Positions 23,221 through 35,804 of a stretch of 64,000 nt of DNA are shown piece by piece. Origin of the DNA: Wyeomyia smithii (Eukaryota; Arthropoda; Insecta; Diptera; Culicidae); contig NC_073695.1 of NCBI RefSeq assembly GCF_029784165.1, positions 9,647,786 to 9,711,785 of the forward strand, in the 5' to 3' direction. The position numbers and the translations under genes are program-made. The notes below the pieces were generated by a model. That model ran no database searches. It saw nothing but the letters and a program-made list of their open reading frames with translations, and was not told the origin of the DNA. How positions within the stretch are numbered: the first letter of the stretch is position 1; the number at the start of each line of letters is the position of its first letter.

Positions 23221-26114
23221 TGGCCCAAATAATCGCATATTAGTCACTTCCTCATTTTTCATTGTAATTTTCACGACAAAGGCAATTCTTCAACAAAAAA
23301 GTTATGATTGAGGCAAATATCTTAAATACCAATATAGTTCACTTACGTGAAATTATGAAGACAAATTGAAAATGACAGAAGCGTTAGTCACCTTTTCGAC
23401 CGCTAGGTGCGCCACTTCTGATTTTGTTCTACACGACATGCAAAAAAGAGTAACTTTTGACCAAAATATTACCCTAATGGGTACACTGAAAAAGATGCAC
23501 TTATTATTGTGAAGTGGACTCAGCCGAATATTTTATAATAATAAAGTCCTATCTATCCTATCGCCTATCTATGAGGCAATTCATGGGTGGTGTTCCACGG
23601 TTTGTACGGACTGGAAAACTGCCGAAAATGACCAAATACCACCTAATATTGTTTTTTTTTTTCAACCAGAATGACGCTCAGAGGCCAGAAATTGTCTCCA
23701 AATGCCATTTTGAAATCCAAGATGGCGACTTCCGGTTTCTGAAAAACAGCGGCAAATGACCAAATATGGGTATTTCCGCGGTTGTTATGATGCACTGAAG
23801 CCATAAATCGACCTCAGACAACATTTTGAATTGTAAAATGGCGACTTCCAGTGACTGGAAAAGAGACGAAAATGACCAAATACCAACTAATATGGATGTT
23901 TCTTTAACCAGAATGTCGCTCAGAGGCCAGAAATTGTCTCTGAATACCATTTTGAAATCCAAGATGGCGACTTCCGGTTTCTAAAAACAGCGAGATATGA
24001 TCAAATACCACCCAATATGGGTATTTCCGAAATCGTGATGATGCATAAATGACCCAAAAACAACCAAATATGGGTGTTTCTTTGACTAGAATGATGCATG
24101 GAGCTAAAAATTGACCTCAGACAACATTTTGAATTGTAAGATGGCAACTTCTGGAAAACAGCCAAATACTACTGCATATGAATATTTCCGTAATCGAAAT
24201 TATGTATAGAAGCCAAGCATTGACCCTGGACACCATCTTGAATTCGAAGATGACCACTTTCAGTTTCTGGAAAACAACGAAAATAACTGAATAACACCCA
24301 AAATGAGTGTTTCCGGAATAGAGGTGATGTACTAAAGACAAAAGTCGAGGATGTTGTCATTCCGATAGAACCAATAATTTCAAACGATATAAACAAATCG
24401 CAAGAAATCAATGAATTTGGAATGTTGAAAATTATTAAATTAAACACAAAAATAGGCGGGACGAAGTTTGCTAGTAAATACATAAAGCTACAAGTGATGA
24501 ATACGAAGATTAGAACTCGAGAGCAAAAAATTCGGAGGGATAAAAAAAAACAAAAAAATACTTTCAAAACGAAGACTCTAAACATTAAATAATAGTTTTT
24601 GCATAACAGTTGTTATCACTAATTATGTTCGTGTTCCATACTAAAATTGTTAAATTGATAGAACATTCAAGTGTTATCTAAGCTAAAGTTGCACAACAAC
24701 CATATACAACTGTTGACAACCATTGTTCGGTTTATCCTTTTATCCTCTCCACGAGGTAATTGAAACATTCATTTAATTGTACACTTCGTGGTCTGATTAT
24801 TGAGCTAGTGAAGTTACACAGGGAACCACGTATATAGCAACTTGGGATTAGTTTACCATTTACACGTCGTGGCCTGATCATTTGAATATTTCTTCTTCGT
24901 GCCTCGATAAGCTATATCTATTATATTATCAATATTTAATTCCCGGAATGGCGTTAGTTTTACATACAAACAATATACGCACGAAATCTGCAACAAGTAA
25001 TTTTTTTCACATGATTTGAAATTGGGTCAACTAAATCTAACATTGAGTAAATTCTGTTTCGTGTGTGAGAATGTCAACAACAATGCACAGTGGTACAGTA
25101 AGGCAATACAGGCGGACATGAGTTTTTCGATGCGATTTTGTGGTTTTAGAGTGAATTTTTTTTCTAAGAACTTGTTTCTTATATATAGTCTATTTTTTAT
25201 ATTCAAATGAAAATTAGGGTGGTCCTGAAATCGACTAAATAAAAAAACTAACTTTTTTATTTGCAATAAATGTATACATTCATCGGCACAGTTGTAGATC
25301 AACTAATTTCAAGCAACTTTCGGCATTTCTTCACAATAATAATATAATATTTGTTCTTTCAAATGATACCAAAAAATATTATTTATGTTTGCTCTAAACG
25401 GAGACATCAATATTTTAAAAGGGCCTATTTTTAAAATAGAAATAGTGAAAACTCTTCATCTGTACATTATATCGACAATGTTTTTTCGTTAAAATTGGCG
25501 TATTTTTTATTAAAGTTACCGAAGAAAACTTTGTTTTAAAATTTGAATTGAAAAAATAGAGCGAAAAGAATGTTTTTGGAAACCAAATTTAATGTCTACA
25601 AAAAAGTTTTTTTACAAAGTTACTTAGAATTAGTTGATCTACAAGTTTGCCAAAGAATGTTTACAATTATTTATACAAATAAAAACAAGTTAGTTCTCAT
25701 TTCGTTGATTCTAGGTCCACCCTAATTTTCATTTGCACATAAATAGAGGACTATGTATAAGAAACAACTTTTTCAAAAACTATGGGTTTAAACCGCAAAC
25801 CAAAATCGCAACGAAAAGCTCATGTCCGCCTAAATTGCCTTACTGTACCACTGTGCAATGAGTTTAGTTACCTTTTTCACCACAAGAGGGGGTGTTCCCT
25901 GTCTGTCTTCACGGAAATATATGGGAAATTCGAGAGTGAACTATATTGGTATTATTAGATATTTGATTGAGGTCTATTTCATTACATTATGACGAAAAAA
26001 TTTGAGTAACCCACCCCAAACAGTAGAAATATTCATAACAAGAAAAATATCTTCAAGCGCTGTTTTCTCAACTTGATGATTTTCCAGATGGGACTGATAT
26101 GCGATTATAGGCAG
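23221..26114. mobile_element. Large inverted-repeat element, copy 2
   Basis: Duplicate of 17214-20107, including the nested Helitron fragment (23547-24481). Confidence 0.6.
25086..25855. mobile_element. Foldback MITE, copy 2
   Basis: Duplicate of 19079-19848 with the same CAATG flanks. Confidence 0.8.
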
Positions 26115-27525
26115 TCAATAATAAATCATTATGAACTACGCAGAGCTTGTCATAGAATGCCCAATCAGCCTACAATACAGAACCTTAGTAACTGATCATT
26201 AACTTCACTTGATCGCAAGCCTCTTAAAAATAAAAATTTTGAGAAAACGGTCAATACTCCACCATTGATATAATTTATACTATAATATCAAAGAAGTATA
26301 CATTTTAATCGTTTACTAGAATCCTTTTTTTTGGAAAGCTGCTGTTCGTTTTTTTATATGAAAAACGAGAATAGACCAGAATATTTTAAACAAGTGCTAT
26401 TTCGTATGTCTTATTACCAAAACGTATACACGACACATAATCATCAAATACATTGTTGTAAGTTAAAAACTCGGTTGTATTTATTATTTGTTTTCAGGTT
26501 TGCAAAAGCTTTTCTTACATGTAGTTTATTTCAGATACTGAATTTTCGTTTGATAATTGTAACTCCCATTTTAATATCATTGAACATAACTTAACTATCC
26601 TTTTTATTTTCTAATTTCAGGTAAATATCAGCGGTGTTTTCAAAATACCCCCATGGATCTGATTACAGCCTATTAAACGAGCTGGAAGGATCTTTTGGTA
26701 AATTTATTCACATAATTTTAAAAAGATTGTGTTATGGTGAAATGTTTTTGTTCTAAATTGCACATATTTTTAAGTAAATTTTAAAACTATAAGAACGTAC
26801 CTAGCGTTTCGAAATTCAGCCTCATTTTAATTTATTGCTCGTTAACCATCTTAGGTTCCGAAATCGCCATTTCGGAATTAAAAATGTTATCTAGAGTCAT
26901 ATATTGGCCTCTGGATATCTCTTCTCGTTTCTCAAAATATCTAAATTGGGTAATATTTGATTATTTTAGCTAAGTTTTCCGAAAAAAATCTTTCTACAAC
27001 GATTTGAACCTTAATATACAATATGACAAATAACATGAAAAAAAATGCATGGAGCCTTTTCTCGGATGTTTTCATCTATAAAAGACTGAAAATTGCAATC
27101 GTGTATAAAACTATTATCAATCCAATCAATGTGATGTCCAATATGACTCCCATAATTGTTCTTCCGACAAAAGACTGAACACACATTGATGCTGTGATAT
27201 TGCTATCACTCCAGAACAAAGTTATAAATCAAGTAGTAATTGCATCAAATGCTATCAGCAGATGCGTTTCCCAATTTTCGCACCAGCAAAATTTGTCCCT
27301 ATCATCCACGCTTGCAACGCTAGTAAACCCACTCAAACGCTGAACCAGCACCAACTTTTACAGTCTGACGGACCCGAATTTCGCCGTTGTCTTGCAAAAC
27401 CTCAGGCCGGAGCAATTTGTTGTGGCTTTACGAACAACAATTCCGACTGACCTTTCCTTCGTCAGCCGATCCTCCAGCTAACCAGTTTTAGCCATGCTCG
27501 ACTGGCTGTCCGGAACGAAAAAATC
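26115..27525. other. Unique segment and possible coding relic, copy 2
   Basis: Duplicate of 20108-21518. The possible coding relic (27297-27519) lies directly before the A-run that starts the intact B2 element. Confidence 0.3.
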
Positions 27526-28424
27526 ACAGGAAGGTTGTATGCAAAGCCACGACCGCAAGGTTGAAGTAGAATACTTTTACAAGACAGATAACCCGGCTGC
27601 TTGCGTGTCAGTCATTTTTCTAGTAAATAAACGTCGAATAATCAGATCAATCGAATTTTGCGCTTCAACAAGGATTGACCATTTTCAATAATATAGTAAG
27701 TTGCTTGTCATGGTTGGGGCTTGACAATTTTTAAATTTTGAGGTAAAATTTTTTCGGATGTCATGCCAATGACTGAAGGAAAAGTTAATTCAGTATGTTT
27801 TGAGACACGGAGATGAAGTAAAATTTAGAACGTGTTGTCAAAATGAGTCAACTTTTCATTGAATGCATTTACTAGTGCCCACTATCGCACAGAGACTGCA
27901 TTTCACTAAACTGCCTCAATCGGCTTCAACTAGTGCGCTATCCATTGCTACGTCACAGCTGTGACTGCTTTCCGCCATCGCTGATATCCACTGCACTGCT
28001 AGTGCTGCTGCTAAGGGAGGACGACTGCTGTTGTCGCTGTCTAGAACTATTATGAGCCGCTTCGGCTGAAACAGGCTCTTGTATAGGCCAAATAGCATGT
28101 TTTAAATTGCAAGGTATATGATTCTGTCGACCGTGCTTGGAAATCAATCATATAACGACCAATCAGAGGTCGAATTTTTCGTTTTGACAAGGCTTGAGTA
28201 TTTTCAATAGTACAATAGTGTGAATAATAAAATTACAATTATCTTCTTTTGGGATGAATCTTAGAAGATTTTCCAATCTATTGAGGCAAAAACGAAGGAA
28301 ATCCATCGAATACTAACCGATTTATTAGCATTTGAAATTGGACATATTTTTCACTTTTTTCGGTTTTAGATTTTCATTTCACATCCCTATGTAGCCGAAC
28401 TTCCTGAGGGAAGTATTCTACTTC
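27526..28424 (-). mobile_element. Family B element, copy B2 (complete, 899 bp)
   Basis: The smallest complete family B copy. It runs from TCACAGGAAGG after an A-run (27520-27525), through the CACGACCGCA box and TTGAAGTAGAATACTT, to GAAGTATTCTACTTC followed by another A-run (28425-28430). On the minus strand it has one promoter-like unit (CCAAT at 28159, degraded TATA near 28080). No open frame of note. Confidence 0.85.
28076..28175 (-). promoter_or_regulatory. CCAAT/TATA promoter-like module of B2
   Basis: Minus strand: CCAAT at 28159-28163 flanked by GACC...CAGAGGTCG, the GTCGACCGTGCTTGG block, then a TATA position reading CCTATACAAGAG, which is weaker than the TATATAAG of B1 and B3. Confidence 0.4.
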
Positions 28425-28429
28425 AAAAA

Positions 28430-30310
28430 AGACCACACGTAGAAAACGACGAGTGTCTCAACCTTCTAATCACATTGCTTCCGCTGCAAAATTCTGTGAC
28501 ATTGTGGTTTGCTAAACTAAATACTCTGGTTGAATACTGGGCTGACGGTGGCAGACCAAATCGGTGTAAGTTTCAAACGCTTCCACTTGGCTGCTTGCTT
28601 GCTCGATTGCTGCTGCTGCTAGGGAAATTTTCAACATACACCAAACACACTTACATTTGCCTCGCCTTCCCGGTTGGATGCAGTTGAACAGGTGGTGAAG
28701 CGGAGCGGGTACTGTATGAGTGTTCCCGGAGATTTTAGGATCGCCAGACCAACGGAAAACTTGTCTCTTAATCGCTTTAAACGCGTTTATAATGCTCCGT
28801 TTCTGCCTCTTAAAGCCCCAGCAGCAATCTGGTCTGCCGTGGTTGGAATTTTAATTTTTAAAGCTTTCCCTGCCCGATGCGAAGTGAAGTGAAGTGAAGT
28901 AAAGGTAGGCTTGGTTAGTGGAACTCTGGTGGTGGTGGACTAATGCAGGCAGAATCGCAGCAGCGAACAGCGCGGGCGGAAACCGGGCTGAAAAGCGTAA
29001 AACAATCAAACGGGGGGAGCGGCTGGTGTCTGGCTTCGGGGTTCGTATTTTCCGTGTCGTTTTTTGGATTTTTCGCACACTCTCACATGCTCTGCATTTG
29101 CTGCTGCGCTCTCCCTGGCACTGGGTGGATTCTCTCGCTCTCGCTGTGTTTACATAATTTTCCGAGAATTATGATCAAGGAAATTGTCACCGACATCATC
29201 ATTCCGAGCGCTATTATGGCTTGTGTTTTATATTCTGCCCCCGGGGTCTGGTTGGGGGTTGAACGGGTGAACTGATGGGGTGAAGGTGGATTTTGGATAG
29301 GAAAATGCATGCACGTTTTGTTCGTCGTTTCGACACTATATTCCAGGGGGAAGGAGAGAACGAGTGGCGGTGAATGAGAAAAATGAGTTTACTGTTTTTG
29401 TAGTAGTGTAGTGGGAGAGAAACTGCAGTGCATCGCGGTGAGCGTTAATCATGCTGTGGGAGGGTGACGGATTTTTCGTGAGTTGAGTTACCGTTTGTTT
29501 TGAAATATGATATACTCGGATCTGGGCCGTTTTGTTGTTGTTGTTGTGTGATGGAATGTAGAACACGACGATTTGCTGAGGGTGGTTCTGGGCCTGGGTG
29601 AAAACAAACTTGTATTAAGTAAACTGCTATTTGATGCAATTGTGTCAATTGAGGTTTATGGTGCGAGTGGGGGAAAAAATAGTAAACTTACGAAAGCAGC
29701 AATTTGACAAACGTTGCAGGGTTGATATGTTTTGCATAAGCTGACCATCTAAGAGCGGTGAAGAAGGAAAAGTCAAACTGTAAAATATCCACTTGTAAGA
29801 GAGAATGAGAAGAAGTGTTTTATGGCAGGAAGTAATGGTTGCCATCCAATACTGACTAACAATATCTTAATTAACATAATATCGAAAAACACTTGAAAAA
29901 TTTATAATATTATACCCACAGTATATTTACAGAATAAGGTCACCAGTTTGCAATATATATTTACCTCCATGTGAAGATGTAGTTCATTTGAGAAGGAACT
30001 TAAGATCTCACCTTACTATACTATGTGGCACGCTTCTTACCACTATTCCGATCTCCTACGGTTGGATATCAATGAACAAAGTTTGTGATACAGTGCTCAG
30101 AAGTTCCGGAGCAATGAAGGCTTTCACCACCGTCACCACAAATTGACCATGTTGAACGAAAAGCAGGAAATACTTAACATACTCATTTTAATTTTCTGTA
30201 CCCCAAATGGATGCGCTTTATGTTTATTAAATAAGTACCATTTTTCTTGATAAAACAATTCGTTGGTAATTCTGGAAAACATCGGGTGAAGCTCTAACTT
30301 TTCCAATTAG
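28430..30310. other. Unique-looking spacer, no supported gene
   Basis: Overlapping short frames occur on both strands, none with recognisable domains. A GAAGTGAAGTGAAGT run (28880-28900) and a GTTGTTGTTGTTG run near 29535 are simple repeats. The DNA is less AT-rich than its neighbours and may flank or lie within a host gene. Confidence 0.4.
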
Positions 30311-30433
30311 AGCGAGATTTCTGTAACGAATAATGAAGCTAATATAACACAAAGTACGTATAATAATGTCGCGAGTTCACTAACTTACACCTTCGCGTTC
30401 GATGAGGCTGGTCGTGATACCGTTAGTTCGTCT

Positions 30434-33400
30434 GTGAGAAATCCTGTAAATGAAAAAACATCTATTAGTATATACTTTCAAAACATGCAGAGTATTAAAG
30501 GTGTCCAAAGGCAAAAACACTTGTATTTGTCATCACTGGAGTTGGACTACGATGCATACGCAATGGTTGAAACTTACTTGGACTCTGACGTACAGGATGG
30601 TATGTTGTTTCCCGCTTGTTTTTCCGTTTACCGCTGCGATCGAAGTTCGGTCAACAGTGACAAATTAACTGGTGGTGGTGCACTTGTTGCCATCCATCGT
30701 CGAATCGCCAGCACGGAGTTTGCCCGAGCTGAAAACAATGAAGCGATTTGCGTTATGATAACTACATTGAATGGATCAATATTGTTATGTTGTGGATATA
30801 TTCCACCTACCTCTAACACTCGTCGTTACGATTCGTTCGTCGTTTTTGTTGAGTCTATGGTTGAAGCCGCTGGTCCGAATGATACGGTCGTCGTTTGTGG
30901 GGATTTCAACCTGCCAAACTTAAACTGGAATAAGCGCATGCAAGAAAAAACGAATTCGTTTCTCTTACCTGATCGAATTACTTCTCAGAGTGAAGCTGCC
31001 ATTGTTGATGGTTTGCTGTCAGCTGGACTGATGCAAATTTGCGATTTGCCGAACGCCAACAGCACCTACTTGGATCTTGTATTCACCACCGATACCGAGT
31101 CTTGTCAAATTGTTGTGACTGATCCGGTAATAGCGAACGAGATTCGACACTACGCAATGCAATTGACAATTAACACTGCTGCGCTACGCGAACTGGAAGT
31201 TGGGATGTCCAAAAAGCACCTGAACCTTGAATTATTGGACACGGCGTCCGTGAAAGCAGCATTAACGGACGTTACGTGGAGTATTATTTTCATCTCTCAA
31301 GACGATTTTGAACGTGAAAAAGATTGTTATCAACAGTATGCGGCATCGATGTTAGAATTTCTAAACTCTTTCGATGTCTTGAATTGTGGACTTGAGTGTT
31401 CAGCGATCATTAGCAACTGCCTAGACTTCAATGTCTTGTCGTTTTACTTTGTTATCTTCACTATTTTCGCAAGGTTTGCCCCCTTGACTAAGGAACGCTC
31501 GAATGGGGAAAATCCGTACCCGGAATGGTTTTCGCCGATAGTAATTCAAGTTCTTAAAGACAAACGGAGAGCTCTGAAAAAAATGCATCGTAACCGAACC
31601 ATAGAGAATGTCGCAGCCTACAAAGAACTTCTTCGGATCTTCAAAGTGTTGCACAGAGAAGCCTATCAAGTTTACATCGATGGAATACAGAATGGAGTGA
31701 AGGAAAACCCCAAATCGTTCTGGAAATTTGTAAATAGCAGGCGTAGAGTCAACGGAATACCGGAAGTGATGAGGTGTGGAAATCGATTTTCACACAACGG
31801 ACAGGAAACCGCCGAACTTTTCGCTGAATATTTCAAAAATGTTTATCGAATTGACAACAACGAGGAAGTGAACAATCCAGTTGAACCTGACACCGATCTG
31901 CTGGAGTTACGTCGTGAAGAAATAAAACAAGCGCTGTCTGAGCTGGATTCTGGTAAGTCAGCTGGACCGGACAGACTTCCAGCAAAGTTGGTTAAAGAAT
32001 TCAAGGATGAACTCGTTGAACCTCTTTCTTTTCTTTTCAACTTCTCGTTGTCATCCGGTCATTTTCCACCTCTTTGGAAGATCTCTCATATAACCCCAAT
32101 TCATAAAAAAGGCTCTCGTTCGAATGCCGAGAACTACAGGGGGGTAGCGATTCAGTCCGCGGTTCCTAAGTTATTCGAACGATTAGTCTACTCACATCTC
32201 TACGAACGAATCCGAGAACGCGTTTCAACTGCACAACACGGATTCTTGAAAGGAAAATCGGTTGTAACGAATCTTTGTGAATTCTCCTCTATGGTCACAG
32301 ATTATATGTCTAAAGGGTATCAAGTCGACTGTGTATATACGGACAGGAGCAAGGCCTTTGATGTGGTTGGAATAGAAAGCATTTCACGAGCCGCAGCCCA
32401 TTTTAATATTATTGGGAAGTTGTTGGCATGGATTAAGACATACCTTAAAGACAGAATGAATTACGTCAAAATATTCAACAAAACATCCAGTACCTTTGGT
32501 GTTCAGTCAGGTGTCCCACAGGGTAGCCACCTAGGTCCATTGTTATTTGTAATGGTTATGAATGAATTGCCAACCTTCATGAGCCGAGCAATAGTACTAA
32601 TTTACGCAGATGATGTGAAAATTTTTCTACCGATTAAAATCGCCGAAGATTGCGATTTGCTTCAAGAGGATCTGAATAATTTTGGGAGATTCGTTGAAGA
32701 AAATGGACTAAGTATAAATGCGAGTAAATGCTCTGTCATAACGTACACCAGGAGAGTTCGTCCGATATTGTTTGACTATATGCTAGGACCTTCCATTTTA
32801 CAACGCGTACGGAATGTTCGAGACCTGGGCGTGACAATGGATCAGTCTCTCACATTCAACGATCATATCGATAGAGTAGCGAAGGAATCGATGCAACTTG
32901 TTGCTCTCACACGACGATTTGGACGGGAATTTACAGACCCTCATGCAATTCTTGCAATCTACGGCAGTCTTGCCAGAACACAACTGGATTTCGTGAGTCT
33001 GGTTTGGCGACCAAGGTATGGCATGCAAAAACAACGACTTGAATCAGTTCAGCGTAAATTCGTGAAGTTCGCTTTAAGATACCTTGGATGGAATGACGAA
33101 CTACCTGAATACGAAAACCTTTGCTGTCTAGTAGATTTTGAAACAATCAGTAGCAGACAAAAGATCGCAGATATTGTGTTTTTCTGCAACATACTCAGTG
33201 GACGGATTGAAAGCTCTCGCCTGTTGGACCGACTTAATTTCAACGAAAGCCCGGTTTCTCTTCGTCGTCGGAGGGTCTTTGATCCTCCATTGAGAACGAG
33301 GAACTACACACAACACGAACCCACCAGCAGATTTATGAACGAGTTCAATGAACTGCAGGAAGTAATCTCTGTAAATATGACTCCAGAAGTAATTCGAAGA

Positions 33401-33439
33401 AGACTCAAATTATACTTAAGAAATCAGCTATTTACTTAA
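30434..33439 (+). CDS. Non-LTR retrotransposon ORF2: APE-type endonuclease plus reverse transcriptase
   Basis: An uninterrupted frame of about 1,001 residues (open back to 30311 without an ATG; 30434 is a GTG, so the true start is unknown and the copy is probably 5'-truncated). The endonuclease spans roughly residues 10-245: FQNMQS, ET at 46-47, GDFN at 156-159, LDLVFT at 213-218; the expected SDH near 237 reads IRHY, losing the catalytic aspartate. Reverse transcriptase follows: ENYRGVAIQSAVPKLFERL, QHGFLKGKSVVTNL, TDRSKAFD near 640 (usually DFSKAFD), GVPQGSHLGPLLF and YADD at 724-727. The C-terminus is thumb-like. A jockey/CR1-type assignment is tentative. Confidence 0.85.
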   Translation: MRNPVNEKTSISIYFQNMQSIKGVQRQKHLYLSSLELDYDAYAMVETYLDSDVQDGMLFPACFSVYRCDRSSVNSDKLTGGGALVAIHRRIASTEFARAENNEAICVMITTLNGSILLCCGYIPPTSNTRRYDSFVVFVESMVEAAGPNDTVVVCGDFNLPNLNWNKRMQEKTNSFLLPDRITSQSEAAIVDGLLSAGLMQICDLPNANSTYLDLVFTTDTESCQIVVTDPVIANEIRHYAMQLTINTAALRELEVGMSKKHLNLELLDTASVKAALTDVTWSIIFISQDDFEREKDCYQQYAASMLEFLNSFDVLNCGLECSAIISNCLDFNVLSFYFVIFTIFARFAPLTKERSNGENPYPEWFSPIVIQVLKDKRRALKKMHRNRTIENVAAYKELLRIFKVLHREAYQVYIDGIQNGVKENPKSFWKFVNSRRRVNGIPEVMRCGNRFSHNGQETAELFAEYFKNVYRIDNNEEVNNPVEPDTDLLELRREEIKQALSELDSGKSAGPDRLPAKLVKEFKDELVEPLSFLFNFSLSSGHFPPLWKISHITPIHKKGSRSNAENYRGVAIQSAVPKLFERLVYSHLYERIRERVSTAQHGFLKGKSVVTNLCEFSSMVTDYMSKGYQVDCVYTDRSKAFDVVGIESISRAAAHFNIIGKLLAWIKTYLKDRMNYVKIFNKTSSTFGVQSGVPQGSHLGPLLFVMVMNELPTFMSRAIVLIYADDVKIFLPIKIAEDCDLLQEDLNNFGRFVEENGLSINASKCSVITYTRRVRPILFDYMLGPSILQRVRNVRDLGVTMDQSLTFNDHIDRVAKESMQLVALTRRFGREFTDPHAILAIYGSLARTQLDFVSLVWRPRYGMQKQRLESVQRKFVKFALRYLGWNDELPEYENLCCLVDFETISSRQKIADIVFFCNILSGRIESSRLLDRLNFNESPVSLRRRRVFDPPLRTRNYTQHEPTSRFMNEFNELQEVISVNMTPEVIRRRLKLYLRNQLFT

Positions 33440-33551
33440 ACGCAAACATGTTTTGTATCTAGATTCAAGAGGGGTAACGGGCTAATAGCCTATGTCCACA
33501 ATAAACAATAAACAATAAACAATAAACAATAAACAATAAACAATAAACAAA
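33440..33551 (+). repeat. 3' untranslated end with tandem CAATAAA tail
   Basis: About 58 bp after the stop codon, the element ends in seven tandem copies of ACAATAA (33498-33551). Short tandem tails at the 3' end are known in several non-LTR families. Each unit contains AATAAA, so the tail also supplies repeated polyadenylation signals. Confidence 0.85.
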
Positions 33552-34200
33552 ATAGGTTCACACGAACACGGATCATCATTTAAGCATGTCACTTACTCTC
33601 AACATTGCAAATAATCGAAGAGCGGAATACAGCAGACGCCTGGGCGATATCAAAGAAGATCAATATTTCTGGTCGCAGTGAGCAGTTTATTCATAAGACA
33701 GAAGGACTTACGATTTTATGATGCTAAAGGTTTGGTATGAGTTAGGTCTGTGGTAACTCTTATCACATTTAATACCTTTACATTTTCAAACAGTGAGGTG
33801 AGCTAACGAATGAAGCTCTGGCGTTTCCAATTAAACATTTGAGGTCGGGACGCTCCGAGAGAGACTCTTTATATGTGTAAAAAGAGGGAGCTGAAATGAA
33901 ACTAAACGTTGCACTAATACAAGTGTAGAATCACCAACATATTTTGTTACATTTAGTGTGTTTTTTTGTATGCTAGGTCATAAGACACAAAAAATAATGA
34001 AGAATATCTCACAACAAAAGCTAAATCTTCTCCATTTGTTTTGGGTTGGGTGTGGAAATTTCTAACGCCTTACGTATTGACCAAGCTACTGGAATATAAT
34101 AACATTTATAAATGAGTCGCTTCATCTTAAGTGTGCAAGACAAAGACAAACGTGTTTATGATTTTCACTAATTTAGCTCAAAGTTTGGAGAATGTTACTA
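33552..34200. other. Spacer downstream of the retrotransposon
   Basis: No supported feature. Confidence 0.3.
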
Positions 34201-34544
34201 TGCAAAAATCTTAACTTTAATGCTTATTACCCTACCCTTGGTGCCGTTGAATTATGACTACAAAGAGTCCAGTGAAAATCTCTAAATATTTCATATCAAT
34301 GTACATTCTGAATGATGCATTTCAAAGAAATTTGATCCAAAAAAATATTTAAAAAAAAATTTTGTATGGCACTGTTGCCAGATAACTTCTTTTTGCATTA
34401 GAAAAATTAAAGTAAATTTTTCTACATGAGAGTATACTTTGATTTTATCGCATTTCTGAGAAGATGCTACATGAAAGACGCATGTGACCTAGTTACAGCA
34501 TTTTGAGGAAATATTTTATATATTTCTTTGGTGTCAGGAATATT

Positions 34545-35155
34545 CAGGCCCGGATTTGGGGGGGGAGGGGGGAGTGCGGCAAAGGGAGCAAATGCACCGG
34601 GCCTTTCGACACGAGGGGCCCCCTAGTTCTGGGCCAGACTTGAAGACAGAAAGGCGACCTTTTCTTTGCTCGTCACCTTCGTGAACCATTAAGGGAACAT
34701 TCATCAATGACGTAGCAATTGATGAGGGAGGATGACGAAGGGAAGGGTGGGGGATCAAGCCAAGCCAGGTAGCAAATATGGAACTAAGAAAAAAATTGGA
34801 TTTGTTCTAATTGTACTTTTTAATTACTGTTTTGTCTGTTTGGGGTCATCTGTAATTTGTCTTTTCTTGTTCAATAATAGTACAATATATGTTCTTGATA
34901 ATAAAATTTGCAAAAAAAAAAAAATTGTCATGGGGAGAGGGTGTGGGGCGTGTAATAATGCTACATTACCTAGAGAAAGTCTGCAACTTTGTGACGAAAT
35001 GCTACGATGGGGGAGGGAAAGGGGGTTAAAAAATAAAAACAAAACCAGCTACTTCATTTAGGCATGCTCCCTAAGTCAATTCAAAATTTAAAATTTTTTG
35101 AGGGGCACCGTGAAAATATCTGCCGCGGGCCCCCCAGCCCCTTAATCCGGCCTTG
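34545..35155. mobile_element. hAT-type MITE, 611 bp
   Basis: The ends CAGGCCCGGATTTGGGG and (inverted) CAAGGCCGGATTAAGGGG pair. Flanks are GGAATATT (34537-34544) and GGCATACT (35156-35163), an 8-bp target duplication with two changes, as expected for hAT elements. The interior has G-rich and C-rich strips and no transposase. Confidence 0.75.
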
Positions 35156-35804
35156 GGCATACTTCTTCCGTAAGTTCTCCAAATATCTCCAAATATTTCA
35201 TATCATTGGACATTCTTAATGAAGCTTTCTTAAAAAAATAAATTAAAGAATACAGAAAAATATTTCGGATGGGAGTGTTACCAGATATGTTTTTCTGACG
35301 TAGGACTACGTCTTTCTATTCTATACTAGATTACATTTTGTGAAATTGAAAATCAAACTGGCAAATGTTGCGTAAGATTTCAAACGATTATAGTAAGCGC
35401 ACGACTTAATGAATCTTAGTCATTTATGTGTCGGTTAATAGATAAAATGTGTGACAGTTGGTTGATATAATTTTTAACATTGTTGCTTTACTGCTTAGTA
35501 GTGAAAAATGGTAAAAAGTTCCAAGGTCAAGCTTTCCCATACATTTCCCTCGCTATTGGCTTGCTTCCCGAGCACGGATTACAATAACATGGACGGCATA
35601 AATTCCACTGCCTGCATATTTAGACTCAACAAAGTGTTTTGTTCCGTTTGTCTTTCTCGAAACTGCGTGGCCACGCCCTCCTGGCAAAAATCTACGCTAA
35701 ACTCGATACAAAAGACTGCGTGTAGAAAATTCAGCCTCAGTCTAGTTTGTCACACAATATCGAGTGGAGTCCTTATACCTGTGTGAGATACACGGTGTAT
35801 AACA

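Larger units (their letters stand above)
21995..28001. repeat. 6,007-bp tandem segmental duplication, copy 2
   Basis: Second copy, directly abutting copy 1, with no difference in the stretches compared. It continues at its right edge into the rest of the family B element (GTGCTGCTGCTAAGG), so this right-hand copy of the element is complete while copy 1's is cut. Confidence 0.95.
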
